Notes: generated from the letters alone by a model not told the origin. A DNA stretch of 64,000 nucleotides from Burkholderiales bacterium (GCA_014860445.1 JACZJT010000017.1:172293-236292); one strand, 5' to 3'; shown: positions 45,625 through 54,357, counted from the stretch's first letter. Program-made: numbers and translations.

Positions 45625-45677
45625 GTGTTGGATAGCATCCCGCCCGCTTCCAGAATGGGCAATCGCAGATTACGCAT
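45621..45677 (-). CDS. Possible 18-residue peptide, coupled to the GMC gene
   Basis: The frame ATG 45677 to TGA encodes MRNLRLPILEAGGMLSNT. Its stop overlaps the GMC start in an ATGA. Its ribosome-binding site is weak. The first eight residues (M-R-x-L-x-x-P-I) resemble those of the 21-residue peptide at the head of the same cluster, which is the main reason to list it. It could also be chance. Confidence 0.3.
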   Translation of the reverse strand: MRNLRLPILEAGGMLSNT

Positions 45678-45907
45678 GAAGCCGCACTTACCAGAGGTCT
45701 GCGCAGACAACATAGACCGGTCGGCGTGCGACGAGCGAATGAGGCGAGGGATCATCGGCGTGCTCTATAGGACATGGATTAAAATAGATCAGAATGGGGG
45801 TCCAGATTACCGGATTACGCCCGTCGGATACCGCTCGCCGTCTTCGCCACCCACTGCATCCGAACCGTCTACACGCCGGGGGAAATTACGAAACGTTAAG
45901 AAAGAGC

Positions 45908-46669
45908 TTAGCTATTTACAATTCCGCCATCAACATTGAGCATTTGGCCCGTCATATAACTAGAGTCGTCTGTGCACAAAAACCGAATAACGCGCGCAAC
46001 CTCTTCGGGCTCCCCCCACCTGCCAAGTGGAATCTCTGATTGAAGGCGTTCCCCACGGTCTTTGATAATTGAACGTGGCATTGACGTATTAATAATACCC
46101 GGTGCGACGCCATTGACGAGCACGCGTGGAGCTAGGCGCTTCGATAGGGCACGTACGAGCGCGGCAATGCCTCCCTTTGAAGCAGAATACGCAAGGTGAT
46201 CAAATGAGCCCCGCCGATATGCGATTGAGCTCGTCAGGATTACGCGCCCCCCGACCGCTAAATCAAAACGCGCGGCGCAAGCCGTAACCATATCAAACGC
46301 GGTAGTAAGATTAGTCGCGAGCGCACGATCCCACACAGCCCGATACGAAGGATCGAGGTCATCCGACTCGAAGACACCGGCTAGATGTACAAGCCCGTAC
46401 ACAGGAGCGGAGAGTGACTCCAATGACCTCGCACACAACTCTGGCGACCCGAGATCCGTGGCAGTCGCACTAAATGCACCGCTCTCCTTATACTGACTTT
46501 CGAGATCGTCAATGGCCGACTCGTTAACATCCAGCACGTGTACGCGCGCTCCTGCGCGCAAGAACTCACCCACGCAGGCGCGTCCGATACCTCCCGCACC
46601 ACCGCTGATTACTATTACGCGATGCCGCAACCCATATATCGAACCGCTAGCCTCCGGCGATGCAGTCAC
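45908..46669 (-). CDS. Short-chain dehydrogenase/reductase
   Basis: This 253-residue classical SDR uses the NAD(P)-binding motif ISGGAGGIGRA (residues 21-31) and the catalytic Ser in LTSSIAYRRGSFDHLAYSASKGG with Tyr and Lys. The VNGVAPGIINTSM loop follows. The start is a GTG with GGGAGG only three bases before it. A sugar or small alcohol is the likely substrate, in line with the neighbouring ABC importer and GMC oxidoreductase. It lies 37 bp after the permease gene. Confidence 0.88.
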   Translation of the reverse strand: MTASPEASGSIYGLRHRVIVISGGAGGIGRACVGEFLRAGARVHVLDVNESAIDDLESQYKESGAFSATATDLGSPELCARSLESLSAPVYGLVHLAGVFESDDLDPSYRAVWDRALATNLTTAFDMVTACAARFDLAVGGRVILTSSIAYRRGSFDHLAYSASKGGIAALVRALSKRLAPRVLVNGVAPGIINTSMPRSIIKDRGERLQSEIPLGRWGEPEEVARVIRFLCTDDSSYMTGQMLNVDGGIVNS

Positions 46670-46706
46670 AAGCCTCCCACAAATGATCCTGAATTTAGGT
46701 GCGCAT

Positions 46707-47468
46707 TTACACTTTCCATGCTAGTAATCTTTTCTCTAAACGACCTGTAAGCCAATAGATTCCGCCAGAAGTTATTCCCATCCAAATGAGGACGCCGTAC
46801 ACGGCCCCCATGTCAAATTGAGCGGAATAGAACATGATCAGTTGCCCCAAGCCCGCTCGCGAAGCAACGATTTCAGAACTCACAACGCCGAGGAGCGCGT
46901 ATGTAAATCCGAGCCGTAAGCCAGAGAACATCGCCGGCCACGCCGTCGGAATGAGTAACTTAAAAAACAATTGCGTTGAACTGAAATCCAAAGCGTGCGC
47001 GAGCATACGCAGGTCATCGTCCACAGATTTAACGCCCGCTCGACAGTTGTAAAATAAAATAAAAAAGACCAGCGAGAATCCAACTGCTACCTTACTAAGC
47101 AGCCCCAGCCCAAGAAACGCGATAAACACAGGAGCCAAAGCAATGCGCGGCAAGCTATTTAGAAACGCAGCATATGGCTCTATCGCCTCATCTAAGCGTG
47201 GCATAAGCGGTACGGCTATACCCGCGGCTATACCTGTGAAACTTCCGATCACGAAGCTAATGAGCGTCGCATACATGGTAGAGAGATAGTTCGACCAGAA
47301 GTTTTCAGATGAAATACTAGAACTGAGGAAACTCGCCACGTTTTGCGGCGTGCTTAAATAGAAAATTAGATTTTCATTCTTCCGAACAGCAATCCACCAT
47401 GCGGCCAGAAACAGCGCCCCCGGAGCGATCCTTAGCAGCACTCTCCTTGCTATTGCGTTCTTTGGCAT
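46707..47468 (-). CDS. ABC transporter permease, SsuC/TauC type
   Basis: This 253-residue inner-membrane permease has about six transmembrane segments and the EAA-loop region LRMLAHALDFSSTQLFFKLLIPTAWPAMFSGLRLGFTYALLGVVSSE. It belongs to the nitrate/sulfonate/taurine family of importers. The gene follows the ATPase gene after two bases. Base composition here is visibly more AT-rich than in the rest of the window. Confidence 0.9.
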   Translation of the reverse strand: MPKNAIARRVLLRIAPGALFLAAWWIAVRKNENLIFYLSTPQNVASFLSSSISSENFWSNYLSTMYATLISFVIGSFTGIAAGIAVPLMPRLDEAIEPYAAFLNSLPRIALAPVFIAFLGLGLLSKVAVGFSLVFFILFYNCRAGVKSVDDDLRMLAHALDFSSTQLFFKLLIPTAWPAMFSGLRLGFTYALLGVVSSEIVASRAGLGQLIMFYSAQFDMGAVYGVLIWMGITSGGIYWLTGRLEKRLLAWKV

Positions 47469-47470
47469 AG

Positions 47471-48292
47471 TTACGCTGTACTCGAGCGAATCTCTCGAGA
47501 ATGCAACGCGTCACGAAGTCTTTTGAACAGTGCCGGGAACCGCGTGTCGGTCATGATACTTTCTGGATCCCGAGGTCGTTCAAAGGGCACTTTCTGCTCA
47601 AGCGTGATAGCACCCTCTGAAAGCACCAGTACTCTGTCCGCCATCGCAAGGGCCTCGGCGAGATCGTGAGTAACCAGAAGTACGGTAGATTTTCGCTCAC
47701 TCACGAGTCCAAGAAATTCGCGCTCTAAGTCTAAGCGCGTCAGGGCGTCAAGCGCCGCAAAGGGCTCGTCCATCAACAAGATATCCGGGTTAAGCGCCCA
47801 AGTCCTGGCTAGTGCGACCCTCTGACGCATCCCATGGGACAATTGCCGTGGAAAGAGTTCAAGACATTGTCCAAGCGCCACTTTCTCCAGCGCTTTTCTT
47901 GCGAGTTCATTCCGTTCGGTTGAATTGACTCCACGGACCTCGAGCGGCAAGGTTACATTTTGCAAAACTCGCCGCCAGGGGAATAAGCAATCGCGTGCGA
48001 CCATGTACCCGACGTGATGTCTCGATTCGATTGCAACCTTACCATTAATCTTGACGGCGCCAGATGTCGGCGTGAGCAGACCTACAAGCAAGTTTAAGAT
48101 TGTAGTTTTTCCGCATCCGCTCTTGCCCACGATCGCTATGAACTCCCCTCTTGGTACGCGAAGGTTGATTCCATTTAGTACTTGCCGTCGATTTGCACCT
48201 GCAAAGCAAACGGAAACATCCTCAAGTTCGAAGGCTGGCGGGCTTTCGGCAATTGAGGATAGGCCTTGTATTTCACTAATATTCGTTTCCAT
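47471..48292 (-). CDS. ABC transporter ATP-binding protein, SsuB/TauB type
   Basis: The ATG at 48292 is preceded by GAGGGG and gives 273 residues. Walker A GKSGCGKTT, Q-loop VARDCLFPWRRVLQNV, signature LSHGMRQRVALARTW and Walker B ILLMDEPFAALD are all intact; the signature has SHGMRQ in place of SGGMRQ. It energises the importer with the permease downstream and the binding protein upstream. Substrates of this family are small sulfonates, nitrate, pyrimidine precursors and similar anions or heterocycles. Confidence 0.92.
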   Translation of the reverse strand: METNISEIQGLSSIAESPPAFELEDVSVCFAGANRRQVLNGINLRVPRGEFIAIVGKSGCGKTTILNLLVGLLTPTSGAVKINGKVAIESRHHVGYMVARDCLFPWRRVLQNVTLPLEVRGVNSTERNELARKALEKVALGQCLELFPRQLSHGMRQRVALARTWALNPDILLMDEPFAALDALTRLDLEREFLGLVSERKSTVLLVTHDLAEALAMADRVLVLSEGAITLEQKVPFERPRDPESIMTDTRFPALFKRLRDALHSREIRSSTA

Positions 48293-48394
48293 TGCGCCCC
48301 TCAGCATCACACTGATATGTGCAGTGCGACGGCCCAAGTACTAGATGTGCGAGATGCTCCCTGTCTTAGAACCTCATGAATAGGGTACAAGAAC

Positions 48395-48414
48395 GTCCCT
48401 ACCGAGGTAGGGAC
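48395..48414. terminator. Hairpin between binding-protein and ATPase genes
   Basis: GTCCCTAC and GTAGGGAC (48395-48402, 48407-48414) form a perfect 8-bp stem with a four-base loop, 80 bp past the binding-protein stop. Such hairpins often protect the 3' end of the binding-protein mRNA or reduce read-through to the membrane subunits. No T tract is seen. Confidence 0.5.
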
Positions 48415-48494
48415 ACCCAGACGCGGGCGCCCTTACCCCAACGGCGGGAGAAAAGTCACTGAAACAGCCTCCCTCTACGCAGCCGATAGAGCAA

Positions 48495-49583
48495 CTATCG
48501 CGCGGCCTTGATGGCTTGTCGACCCAACTCCATGCAATCCTTGTTTACATACTTCTCGTAGTCCGGTACATAACCCGCGATACTGGTCCCCACCAGATAG
48601 CGGCTCTGTGCATCCCACCGGGCTTTGCTCAAGTAGTTAGCCTGACTGGGCGCCCACTCCCATCTCCACTTCCCGTATTCGTACTCAGCCTCATCCTGCG
48701 TGATCCCCTGGTATTTCTTCATTATTGCCAGCACTGCATCCTTGTTCATCGGATTCGCAATAAAGGTAGAGGCCTCAATTGCTGCGCGACAGAGCCCCAA
48801 TGCCGCTTTTGGATGTGTGCGAACAAATTCACCGTTTGCCATCCAAGTATTGTTAATGAGATTTTCAAATTGGTTCTCCTCACTTGTCGCGGAATTGACT
48901 ACCGTTTTGTACGCGGCTTTCCTGCTAGCCAGAATTCCATCCTCTGGGGGCCAAGTCACAAGAAAATCAATCTGCTTATTCAAAAATGACGCTATGGCAG
49001 TGCTCGCTCCCCCGGTAGGTATGAACGTAATTTTGTGCCAATCTAGCCCTGCCTTCGTAGCTAGTAGCTGGGCCGTAACCTGAGTTTGAGCACCCAACGC
49101 AGTTACGCCAACTTGATGCCCGAGCAGGAGTTTCAGGTTCGCCTTAGCTTCCTCGGTTAGTCCTATTCCAGGATTCTTAATATCGAATGATGCCTGCGCG
49201 ATGATGTTGTAAAAACCTGGCTGCACGAACGGACTAGCCACGATCAAATCGCGGTTTTGCTTTAGTGCCGGCAGATACAAGGCGGGATAGCCGGGTGCGA
49301 ACTGAACACTACCGCTCGCAAGGGCAGACGTAATGGCCGGACCGCTCGTGGCCTTCGCAAACGAAGGCATCAACCCATTCTTCTCAAAGAAATGTTGTTC
49401 GGTCATCACGTTGACCAGAAAACCTTCGCTCGAACCTGTGAAATAGATGACCGTTATCGGAGTCAAGGAGCTGCCAGACTCGCCAGCAGCGCGTGCCCCA
49501 ACAAAAGGTAGGCACAACAACATTGATGCGACAACTTTACGAGCAACCTTCCACCTAATGTCACTTAGTGTGATGTGTTTCAT
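48495..49583 (-). CDS. ABC transporter substrate-binding protein, NMT1/SsuA type
   Basis: The start has AAGGAGG at ideal spacing. The 362-residue protein has a signal peptide (about 1-33, ending GARAA) and the NMT1/SsuA two-lobe fold: PITVIYFTGSSEGFLVNVMTEQHFFEKNGL, then GSVQFAPGYPAL, then KQIDFLVTWPPE. The last 30 residues have a cysteine. It binds the imported solute in the periplasm. A ribosome-binding site stronger than that of its neighbours fits the need for excess binding protein. Confidence 0.9.
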   Translation of the reverse strand: MKHITLSDIRWKVARKVVASMLLCLPFVGARAAGESGSSLTPITVIYFTGSSEGFLVNVMTEQHFFEKNGLMPSFAKATSGPAITSALASGSVQFAPGYPALYLPALKQNRDLIVASPFVQPGFYNIIAQASFDIKNPGIGLTEEAKANLKLLLGHQVGVTALGAQTQVTAQLLATKAGLDWHKITFIPTGGASTAIASFLNKQIDFLVTWPPEDGILASRKAAYKTVVNSATSEENQFENLINNTWMANGEFVRTHPKAALGLCRAAIEASTFIANPMNKDAVLAIMKKYQGITQDEAEYEYGKWRWEWAPSQANYLSKARWDAQSRYLVGTSIAGYVPDYEKYVNKDCMELGRQAIKAAR

Positions 49584-49697
49584 TTCGTATCCTCCTTAGG
49601 GTAATTTGCGGTTGTGACAGCACGGTAGACTTCTATCCGCGCGTATTTTTCAAAGCAAGTTCCTCAATACGGTCGTGGAATGTCTACTCGCCTATTA

Positions 49698-49934
49698 TTA
49701 AGTCTCAATTTTGCATACTACTCCGCCAACTGCGACTATGTCGTCGGCTTTCGCCAAAATCGCAACCAGGCGGCCGTCGCAGGGCGCCTCGACCTCTGTC
49801 GTTACTTTCTCGGTCTCGATATCGTAGAGCGGTTCGCCGACCTTGAAGGCATCCCCCGGCTGCAAGTGCCACTTCGCGATGGTAGCTTCTTCCATGTTGG
49901 TTCCGTATCTCGGCAGCTTTAGGGAAACGATCAC
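49698..49934 (-). CDS. Stand-alone lipoyl domain
   Basis: This 78-residue protein begins with a GTG overlapping the E1-beta stop (GTGA). It is exactly one lipoyl domain: EATIAKWHLQPGDAFKVGEPLYDIETEKVTTEVEAPCDG, with the lipoylated Lys43 in ETEKVTTE. The rest of a normal E2 (subunit-binding and acyltransferase domains) is absent; after the stop there is no continuing frame. It probably carries the acyl or reducing group produced by the E1 pair. Whether it borrows the E2 core and E3 of another complex is an open question. Confidence 0.88.
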   Translation of the reverse strand: MIVSLKLPRYGTNMEEATIAKWHLQPGDAFKVGEPLYDIETEKVTTEVEAPCDGRLVAILAKADDIVAVGGVVCKIET

Positions 49935-50914
49935 AGCTGCGCCGTTTTCCTAAATGTTCTCCTAACCGCGTCGGCAATCCGCGCCTCATCCGGAATTACT
50001 ACCTTCTCGAGCGGAGGCGAATACGGAATCGCGATGTTCGGTACGTTGACGCGCGCCACCGGTGCCTTGAGAAAATCGAAACAGCGTTCAGACACAATTG
50101 CCGCAATCTCGCTGGCGGCGCTACAGTATTGGCGGGCTTCGTCTATCACCACCAGCCGCCCGGTTTTGCGCACCGAGGCGACGATTGCGTCCTCGTCGAG
50201 GGGAACAAGCGTGCGTGGATCCAAGACCTCGACTGAAATACCCTCTTTCTCGAGATCGGCCGCCACGCGTAAGCCGGGCCTGACCATGCTGCCGATCGTC
50301 ACCAGGGTTACGTCTGAACCTGGGCGCTTGATATCCGCCACCCCGAGTGGCAGTGCGTACTCTCCGTCTGGTACCTCGCCGCTTTCGCCGCCACGGCCGG
50401 CTGCCTGCAGAAATACGACCGGATTGTCGTCGCGAATCGCTGTTGTGAGAAGCCCTTTGGCGTCTGCTGGCGAGCCCGGCATGACAACTTTGATACCACC
50501 GAGATTCATAATCAGCGGGTGGATGCTATCGGAGTGCTGAGCAGCGGCGGACCTGCCGCCACCAATCACGGCCATGTAGACTATCGGCAGTTTCACCTGC
50601 CCATTCGTCATGTAGCGCAGCTTCGCCGCTTGATTCGCGATCGCATCAAAGCCGGTGTAAATGAAGTTCCCGTACATCATGTGGCAGATCACACGATAAC
50701 CTGCGGCCGCCGCACCGACCGCGGCCCCTGTCATTATCTGCTCGGAAATAGGCGTGTTCCTTACGCGTCCCGGACCGAACTTGTTGAAGAGTCCTTTTGT
50801 ATCGCCGAAAAGGCTTATTTCGACATCCTCGCCAAAAAGGATCAGGCGCGGATCGCGCTCCATCTCTTGCGAAAGGGTTTCGTTGATTGCCTGAATTGTA
50901 CGTTTACGTGCCAT
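49931..50914 (-). CDS. 2-oxoacid/acetoin dehydrogenase E1 beta subunit
   Basis: From ATG 50914 with AAGG nine bases before it, the protein is 327 residues. It has LILFGEDVE near the N-terminus, RVRNTPISEQIMTGAAVGAAAAGYRVI, and the C-terminal transketolase domain with VEVLDPRTLVPLDEDAI. It forms the heterotetrameric thiamine-diphosphate E1 with the alpha subunit. The residues FIYTGFDAIANQAAKLRYMTNGQ are like acetoin and branched-chain enzymes alike, so the substrate is not fixed by sequence. Confidence 0.93.
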   Translation of the reverse strand: MARKRTIQAINETLSQEMERDPRLILFGEDVEISLFGDTKGLFNKFGPGRVRNTPISEQIMTGAAVGAAAAGYRVICHMMYGNFIYTGFDAIANQAAKLRYMTNGQVKLPIVYMAVIGGGRSAAAQHSDSIHPLIMNLGGIKVVMPGSPADAKGLLTTAIRDDNPVVFLQAAGRGGESGEVPDGEYALPLGVADIKRPGSDVTLVTIGSMVRPGLRVAADLEKEGISVEVLDPRTLVPLDEDAIVASVRKTGRLVVIDEARQYCSAASEIAAIVSERCFDFLKAPVARVNVPNIAIPYSPPLEKVVIPDEARIADAVRRTFRKTAQL

Positions 50915-50924
50915 CTTCGTTACC

Positions 50925-51929
50925 TTAGGCAAACATGTGTTGGTAGGCGGTTTCTATTTCGGGCCAGGGGGCTGCTGCGGCTGTCACGTACGCAATCTCG
51001 ACCTGCTTGGCGATGTCCCGCTCAAGCGCGTTGATTTCCGCCGCGGTGACGCCATCCGCCTCGAGTTTTGCGGCGTATGCTTTGATTGGATCGCGCGCCT
51101 TCCACGCCTCAACCTCATTTTCATCACGGTATTTGGTCGACAGGAATGTGTTCTCGGTCTCCACGTGACCGCGAGTCCGATAAGTGCGCGCCTCAATTAG
51201 CGTGGGCCCCTCGCCGCGGCGGGCTCGATCCACAGCCTCACCGGCAGTGCGCCAGACTTCCAGGACATCGTTTCCGTCTACGACCACGCCGCAGACACCA
51301 AAAGGCCGGGCGCGCTCTGCAATCTGCCCTGCGGTCACCGTCGGCGTATGCGAGAACTCAGAGAATCCATTGTTCTCGCATACGAGCAGGAGCGGCAGCT
51401 TCCATATGGCGCCCAGATTCAACGCCTCAGCCAGCACACCCTGGTTTGCCCCCCCGTCGCCGAAAAATGCGACGGCCACCTTACCCAGTCCGTCGAGCTG
51501 GGCGGCGAGCGCTGCGCCGGTTGCGAGACCGATCCCACCGCCGACGATGCCATTTGCCCCTAGAATTCCGCGGCTGAAATCGGCGACGTGCATTGAGCCG
51601 CCTTTGCCGCCACAGATACCTGTTGCGCGTCCGAAGATCTCGGCCACCATGGCTGTTGGATCGCCCCCCTTGGCGAGAAAATGCCCGTGTCCGCGGTGTG
51701 TGCTCGCGATCCAATCTCGATCGCCGAGATGTGCGCAGACACCAACCGCGATAGCCTCCTGCCCAATATAGAGATGAACAGGACCGGGTAGATCCCCGGC
51801 TTTCTGGACCTCCCCGAGCCGCTCCTCCATGCCACGGATGAGTACCATCCTCCGGTACATATCAAGTTGTACCTGCCGATTAGGCGTCCTTTGACTTTCG
51901 CGGGTGTTCAGAACTATTGCATCTGTCAT
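50925..51929 (-). CDS. 2-oxoacid/acetoin dehydrogenase E1 alpha subunit
   Basis: From ATG 51929 (GAGG six bases upstream) the protein has 334 residues. The thiamine-diphosphate motif is GDGGANQGVLAEALNLGAIWKLPLLLVCENN, and STHRGHGHFLAKGGDP and GRATGICGGKGGSMHVAD hold the active-site histidines. It pairs with the adjacent beta subunit to decarboxylate a 2-oxo acid or cleave acetoin onto the lipoyl domain. It starts seven bases behind the SDR stop. Confidence 0.93.
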   Translation of the reverse strand: MTDAIVLNTRESQRTPNRQVQLDMYRRMVLIRGMEERLGEVQKAGDLPGPVHLYIGQEAIAVGVCAHLGDRDWIASTHRGHGHFLAKGGDPTAMVAEIFGRATGICGGKGGSMHVADFSRGILGANGIVGGGIGLATGAALAAQLDGLGKVAVAFFGDGGANQGVLAEALNLGAIWKLPLLLVCENNGFSEFSHTPTVTAGQIAERARPFGVCGVVVDGNDVLEVWRTAGEAVDRARRGEGPTLIEARTYRTRGHVETENTFLSTKYRDENEVEAWKARDPIKAYAAKLEADGVTAAEINALERDIAKQVEIAYVTAAAAPWPEIETAYQHMFA

Positions 51930-51936
51930 GGTTGCC

Positions 51937-52734
51937 TCACAGCTTTTCTCCAATCGATTCATTCGGATCCCCGCGAACCGAAAATCCGCCATCAACAGGA
52001 ATCGTTGTGCCAGTGATGTAGGCGGACGCAGGTTCGGACAGAAATGCGACCACGCGCGCGATCTCTTCCGGTTCACCCCAGCGACCAACCGGTGTGCGTT
52101 CCGCGAATCGGTTATGATCCAGCATGCCTGTGTCAATACGGCTGCGAAGCGTCTCTGTCAGGATATAGCCCGGCGCGATGGCATTCACCGTGATCCCGTA
52201 TCGCGCGGTCTCTATCGCCAAACTGCGGGTGAAGCCAACGATTGCCGCTTTCGCTGTCGCATAAGCTGCACGATATGGCAACCCTACCAATCCGAGAACC
52301 GAGGAAAGATTGATAATCCGGCCAAAATGCCGAGATTTCATTGTTGGCAGGACGCCGCTTGACATTAGGAAAGTGCCGCGAACGTGCACCGCGAACATCC
52401 GATCAAAGTCCTCGACCGGTATCTTCTCGATCGGCTCGAGACGAGGCGCCATGATGCCTGCATTGTTGACGAGGATCGTCGGAGAACCAAGCGTCTTTCG
52501 AGTTGTTTCTATTGCACGTGCTGCATGCTCGGGCTCGGAAACGTCACCGGCAATGGCCGTGGTACCTACAGCGAACTCCCGGGCAATTGCATGGGCGGCA
52601 TGCTGGGCCGCATCCAAACTAATGTCCATCACGCCGAGGTCCGCGCCAGCCTGCGCAAGTGTGCGTGCGATCGATAGACCGATACCTGCGCCAGCACCGG
52701 TAACGAGCGCGACCTGATCTTTTAGCCGCTTCAC
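51937..52734 (-). CDS. Short-chain dehydrogenase/reductase
   Basis: This 265-residue SDR has a GTG start. Motifs are [13 protein letters not shown] (residues 11-23), NNAGIMAP, the catalytic [21 protein letters not shown] (Ser, Tyr, Lys) and [13 protein letters not shown]. Its own ribosome-binding site is poor, and it begins only 11 bp after the 21-residue peptide gene, so translation is probably coupled to that peptide. It is the first full-size enzyme of the LacI-controlled operon. Confidence 0.88.
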   Translation of the reverse strand: MKRLKDQVALVTGAGAGIGLSIARTLAQAGADLGVMDISLDAAQHAAHAIAREFAVGTTAIAGDVSEPEHAARAIETTRKTLGSPTILVNNAGIMAPRLEPIEKIPVEDFDRMFAVHVRGTFLMSSGVLPTMKSRHFGRIINLSSVLGLVGLPYRAAYATAKAAIVGFTRSLAIETARYGITVNAIAPGYILTETLRSRIDTGMLDHNRFAERTPVGRWGEPEEIARVVAFLSEPASAYITGTTIPVDGGFSVRGDPNESIGEKL

Positions 52735-52745
52735 GTGTTTTCGCT

Positions 52746-52811
52746 CTAGGCGGCGACTTGGACAACCGGTGCGCTACTCGAAAAGATGGGCATATCCAGA
52801 TAACGGAGCAT
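52746..52811 (-). CDS. 21-residue peptide gene with a strong ribosome-binding site
   Basis: ATG 52811 to TAG 52746 encodes a peptide that begins [13 protein letters not shown] and ends [18 protein letters not shown] lies six bases before the start, the best site in the neighbourhood. It sits in the leader of the operon between the LacI-type operator and the first dehydrogenase. It is too short for ordinary gene finders. It could be a leader peptide that couples translation, or a functional small peptide. No regulatory codon run and no modification enzyme is seen nearby. Confidence 0.6.
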   Translation of the reverse strand: MLRYLDMPIFSSSAPVVQVAA

Positions 52812-52925
52812 TTGAGTCTCCTTCCTTTGTGGATGCCTATCGGACGCTCTTCGCGGCGCTAATCAACACCTAAACATACGCTAGCTTCAGCTTCCGGCTT
52901 CTACGCGTACTGGAGCGGTTAGAAA

Positions 52926-52971
52926 TGGTAGCGCTGTCATTATTAGACTCCACAAGCATAATGTTTGTCAA
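52926..52971 (-). promoter_or_regulatory. Promoter with overlapping LacI-family operator
   Basis: On the minus strand TTGACA (52971-52966) is a perfect -35 box and TCTAAT (52947-52942) a good -10, separated by 18 bp. Transcription should start near 52935. The 14-bp sequence TGGTAGCGCTGTCA (plus strand 52926-52939) fits the LacI/GntR-family operator rule TGNNANCGNTNNCA and covers the start point. The LacI gene upstream is the obvious repressor. Confidence 0.75.
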
Positions 52972-53028
52972 ATTGAAAATGGTCGACTCTGTCTGTGTAC
53001 GATCTTGGCAGTGGTTACCAAGAGACAA

Positions 53029-54060
53029 TCAGGCACTTCCGCGTTCGATAATCTCAAATCCGAGGTCAACCACCTGCCTGCCAGAACGGTCACCATTAAT
53101 TCGGTTTAGCATACGCTCAGCGACGGTACACCCGATCTCGTAGCGCGGCACCCTTACGGTAGTAAGGGGCGGAACAATCCGGCTGGAGATCTTCGCATCG
53201 TCGAACCCCGCGACTGCTAGGCGCTCGGGCACTTTCCGTCTTTGACGGATGCACTCCAGAAGGACCCCGACAGCAATGATGTCGGCGGCTGCGAACACTG
53301 CATCGATGTCCGGTCCGCGGCGCAGAAGTTCTCCGAGCGCGTCCGCGCCAGCCTCGTACTCGAAGGGAACGTTTAGCATTAGCTTCGGTTCAAAACTTAG
53401 CCGAAGCTCGTGAAGCGCTGCACGGTAACCCGCCTCCCGCTGCTGAGTACGATCATTATCGTGAGTCAAACCGCCAATGTAACCGATCTTGCGGTAACCT
53501 TTGTGACCAAGGTACAGCGTCATCGCGCGGGCTGCCTCGAAGTTCGAAAATCCAATAATCGTGTCAAGCGGTCTCTTAGTAAGATTCCACATTTCGATGA
53601 CCGGAATCCGTGCTTCGCGGATCAATTGCACCGCGCGTGATGTATGAGTATAGCCGGTGAGAACGATGCCGTCAGGGCGGCGCGCAAGGAGCGTCGTGAC
53701 CAGCGATTCTTCCTCGGCGAGCGAATACCCGCTGTTGCCAATCAGCAGGTGGTAATCAGCTTTTCTTAGCACATCGGACATGCCTTGAAGCGTCTCGGCA
53801 AAAACCGAGTTGGACATGTTCGGCACGATCACCGTGATGATGCGGCTACGACGAGACGCAAGTGTTCCTGCCGCGAGGTTCGGGACGTAGCGTAGACGCT
53901 TAATTGCCGATTCGACACGACGACGCGTATCTGACGCGACTTTGTCCGGATAGAGAAGTGTTCGAGAAACCGTAATTGCCGAAACGCCTGCGGCGCGAGC
54001 GACATCACCCATCTGAACTTGATGCCCGCCACGCGCACTCTTTTTGACGACTTTCTTCAC
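53029..54060 (-). CDS. LacI-family regulator, GntR-like
   Basis: This 343-residue repressor has the LacI helix-turn-helix at about residues 17-36 (MGDVARAAGVSAITVSRTL) and the hinge helix YVPNLAAGTLASRRS. Its ligand domain is closest in pattern to gluconate repressors (NSVFAETLQGMSDVL, PDGIVLTGYTHTSR, IGFSNFEAARAMT). The GTG start at 54060 is uncertain; an ATG at 54012 would remove the basic N-terminal arm. A sugar-acid-type effector is likely. It lies directly upstream of the operator and operon it is thought to control, on the same strand. Confidence 0.9.
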   Translation of the reverse strand: MKKVVKKSARGGHQVQMGDVARAAGVSAITVSRTLLYPDKVASDTRRRVESAIKRLRYVPNLAAGTLASRRSRIITVIVPNMSNSVFAETLQGMSDVLRKADYHLLIGNSGYSLAEEESLVTTLLARRPDGIVLTGYTHTSRAVQLIREARIPVIEMWNLTKRPLDTIIGFSNFEAARAMTLYLGHKGYRKIGYIGGLTHDNDRTQQREAGYRAALHELRLSFEPKLMLNVPFEYEAGADALGELLRRGPDIDAVFAAADIIAVGVLLECIRQRRKVPERLAVAGFDDAKISSRIVPPLTTVRVPRYEIGCTVAERMLNRINGDRSGRQVVDLGFEIIERGSA

Positions 54061-54357
54061 AGGCGTATTCTTAACCTAGTGACGCCAGCATGGCAACCAG
54101 TTTGTTGCTTTACTTGGTCATCAAGGAATCGGGGGTAAAGGGAGCGAACTATTTAGGTATTTGTGAAAGCTGCATGATTACATCTGCTCCCAGTATTCCG
54201 AGGGATCGATCTGCGCGTCGATCACGGGGAGACGCCGGCTCATCACCTGTGTTCCGCCAATATTCGCGACGCGCCAATTTCGACTGATATTCCATATTCG
54301 ATCAACCGATGTTTGGCGCTAACGAATATTCATGATACAACTCCATGAGTACTGATC
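54061..54357. other. 297-bp stretch without a supported gene
   Basis: This region precedes the lacI gene on its strand and presumably holds its promoter. I see no clear -10/-35 pair, terminator or operator. It borders the mobile-element debris to the right. Confidence 0.3.
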
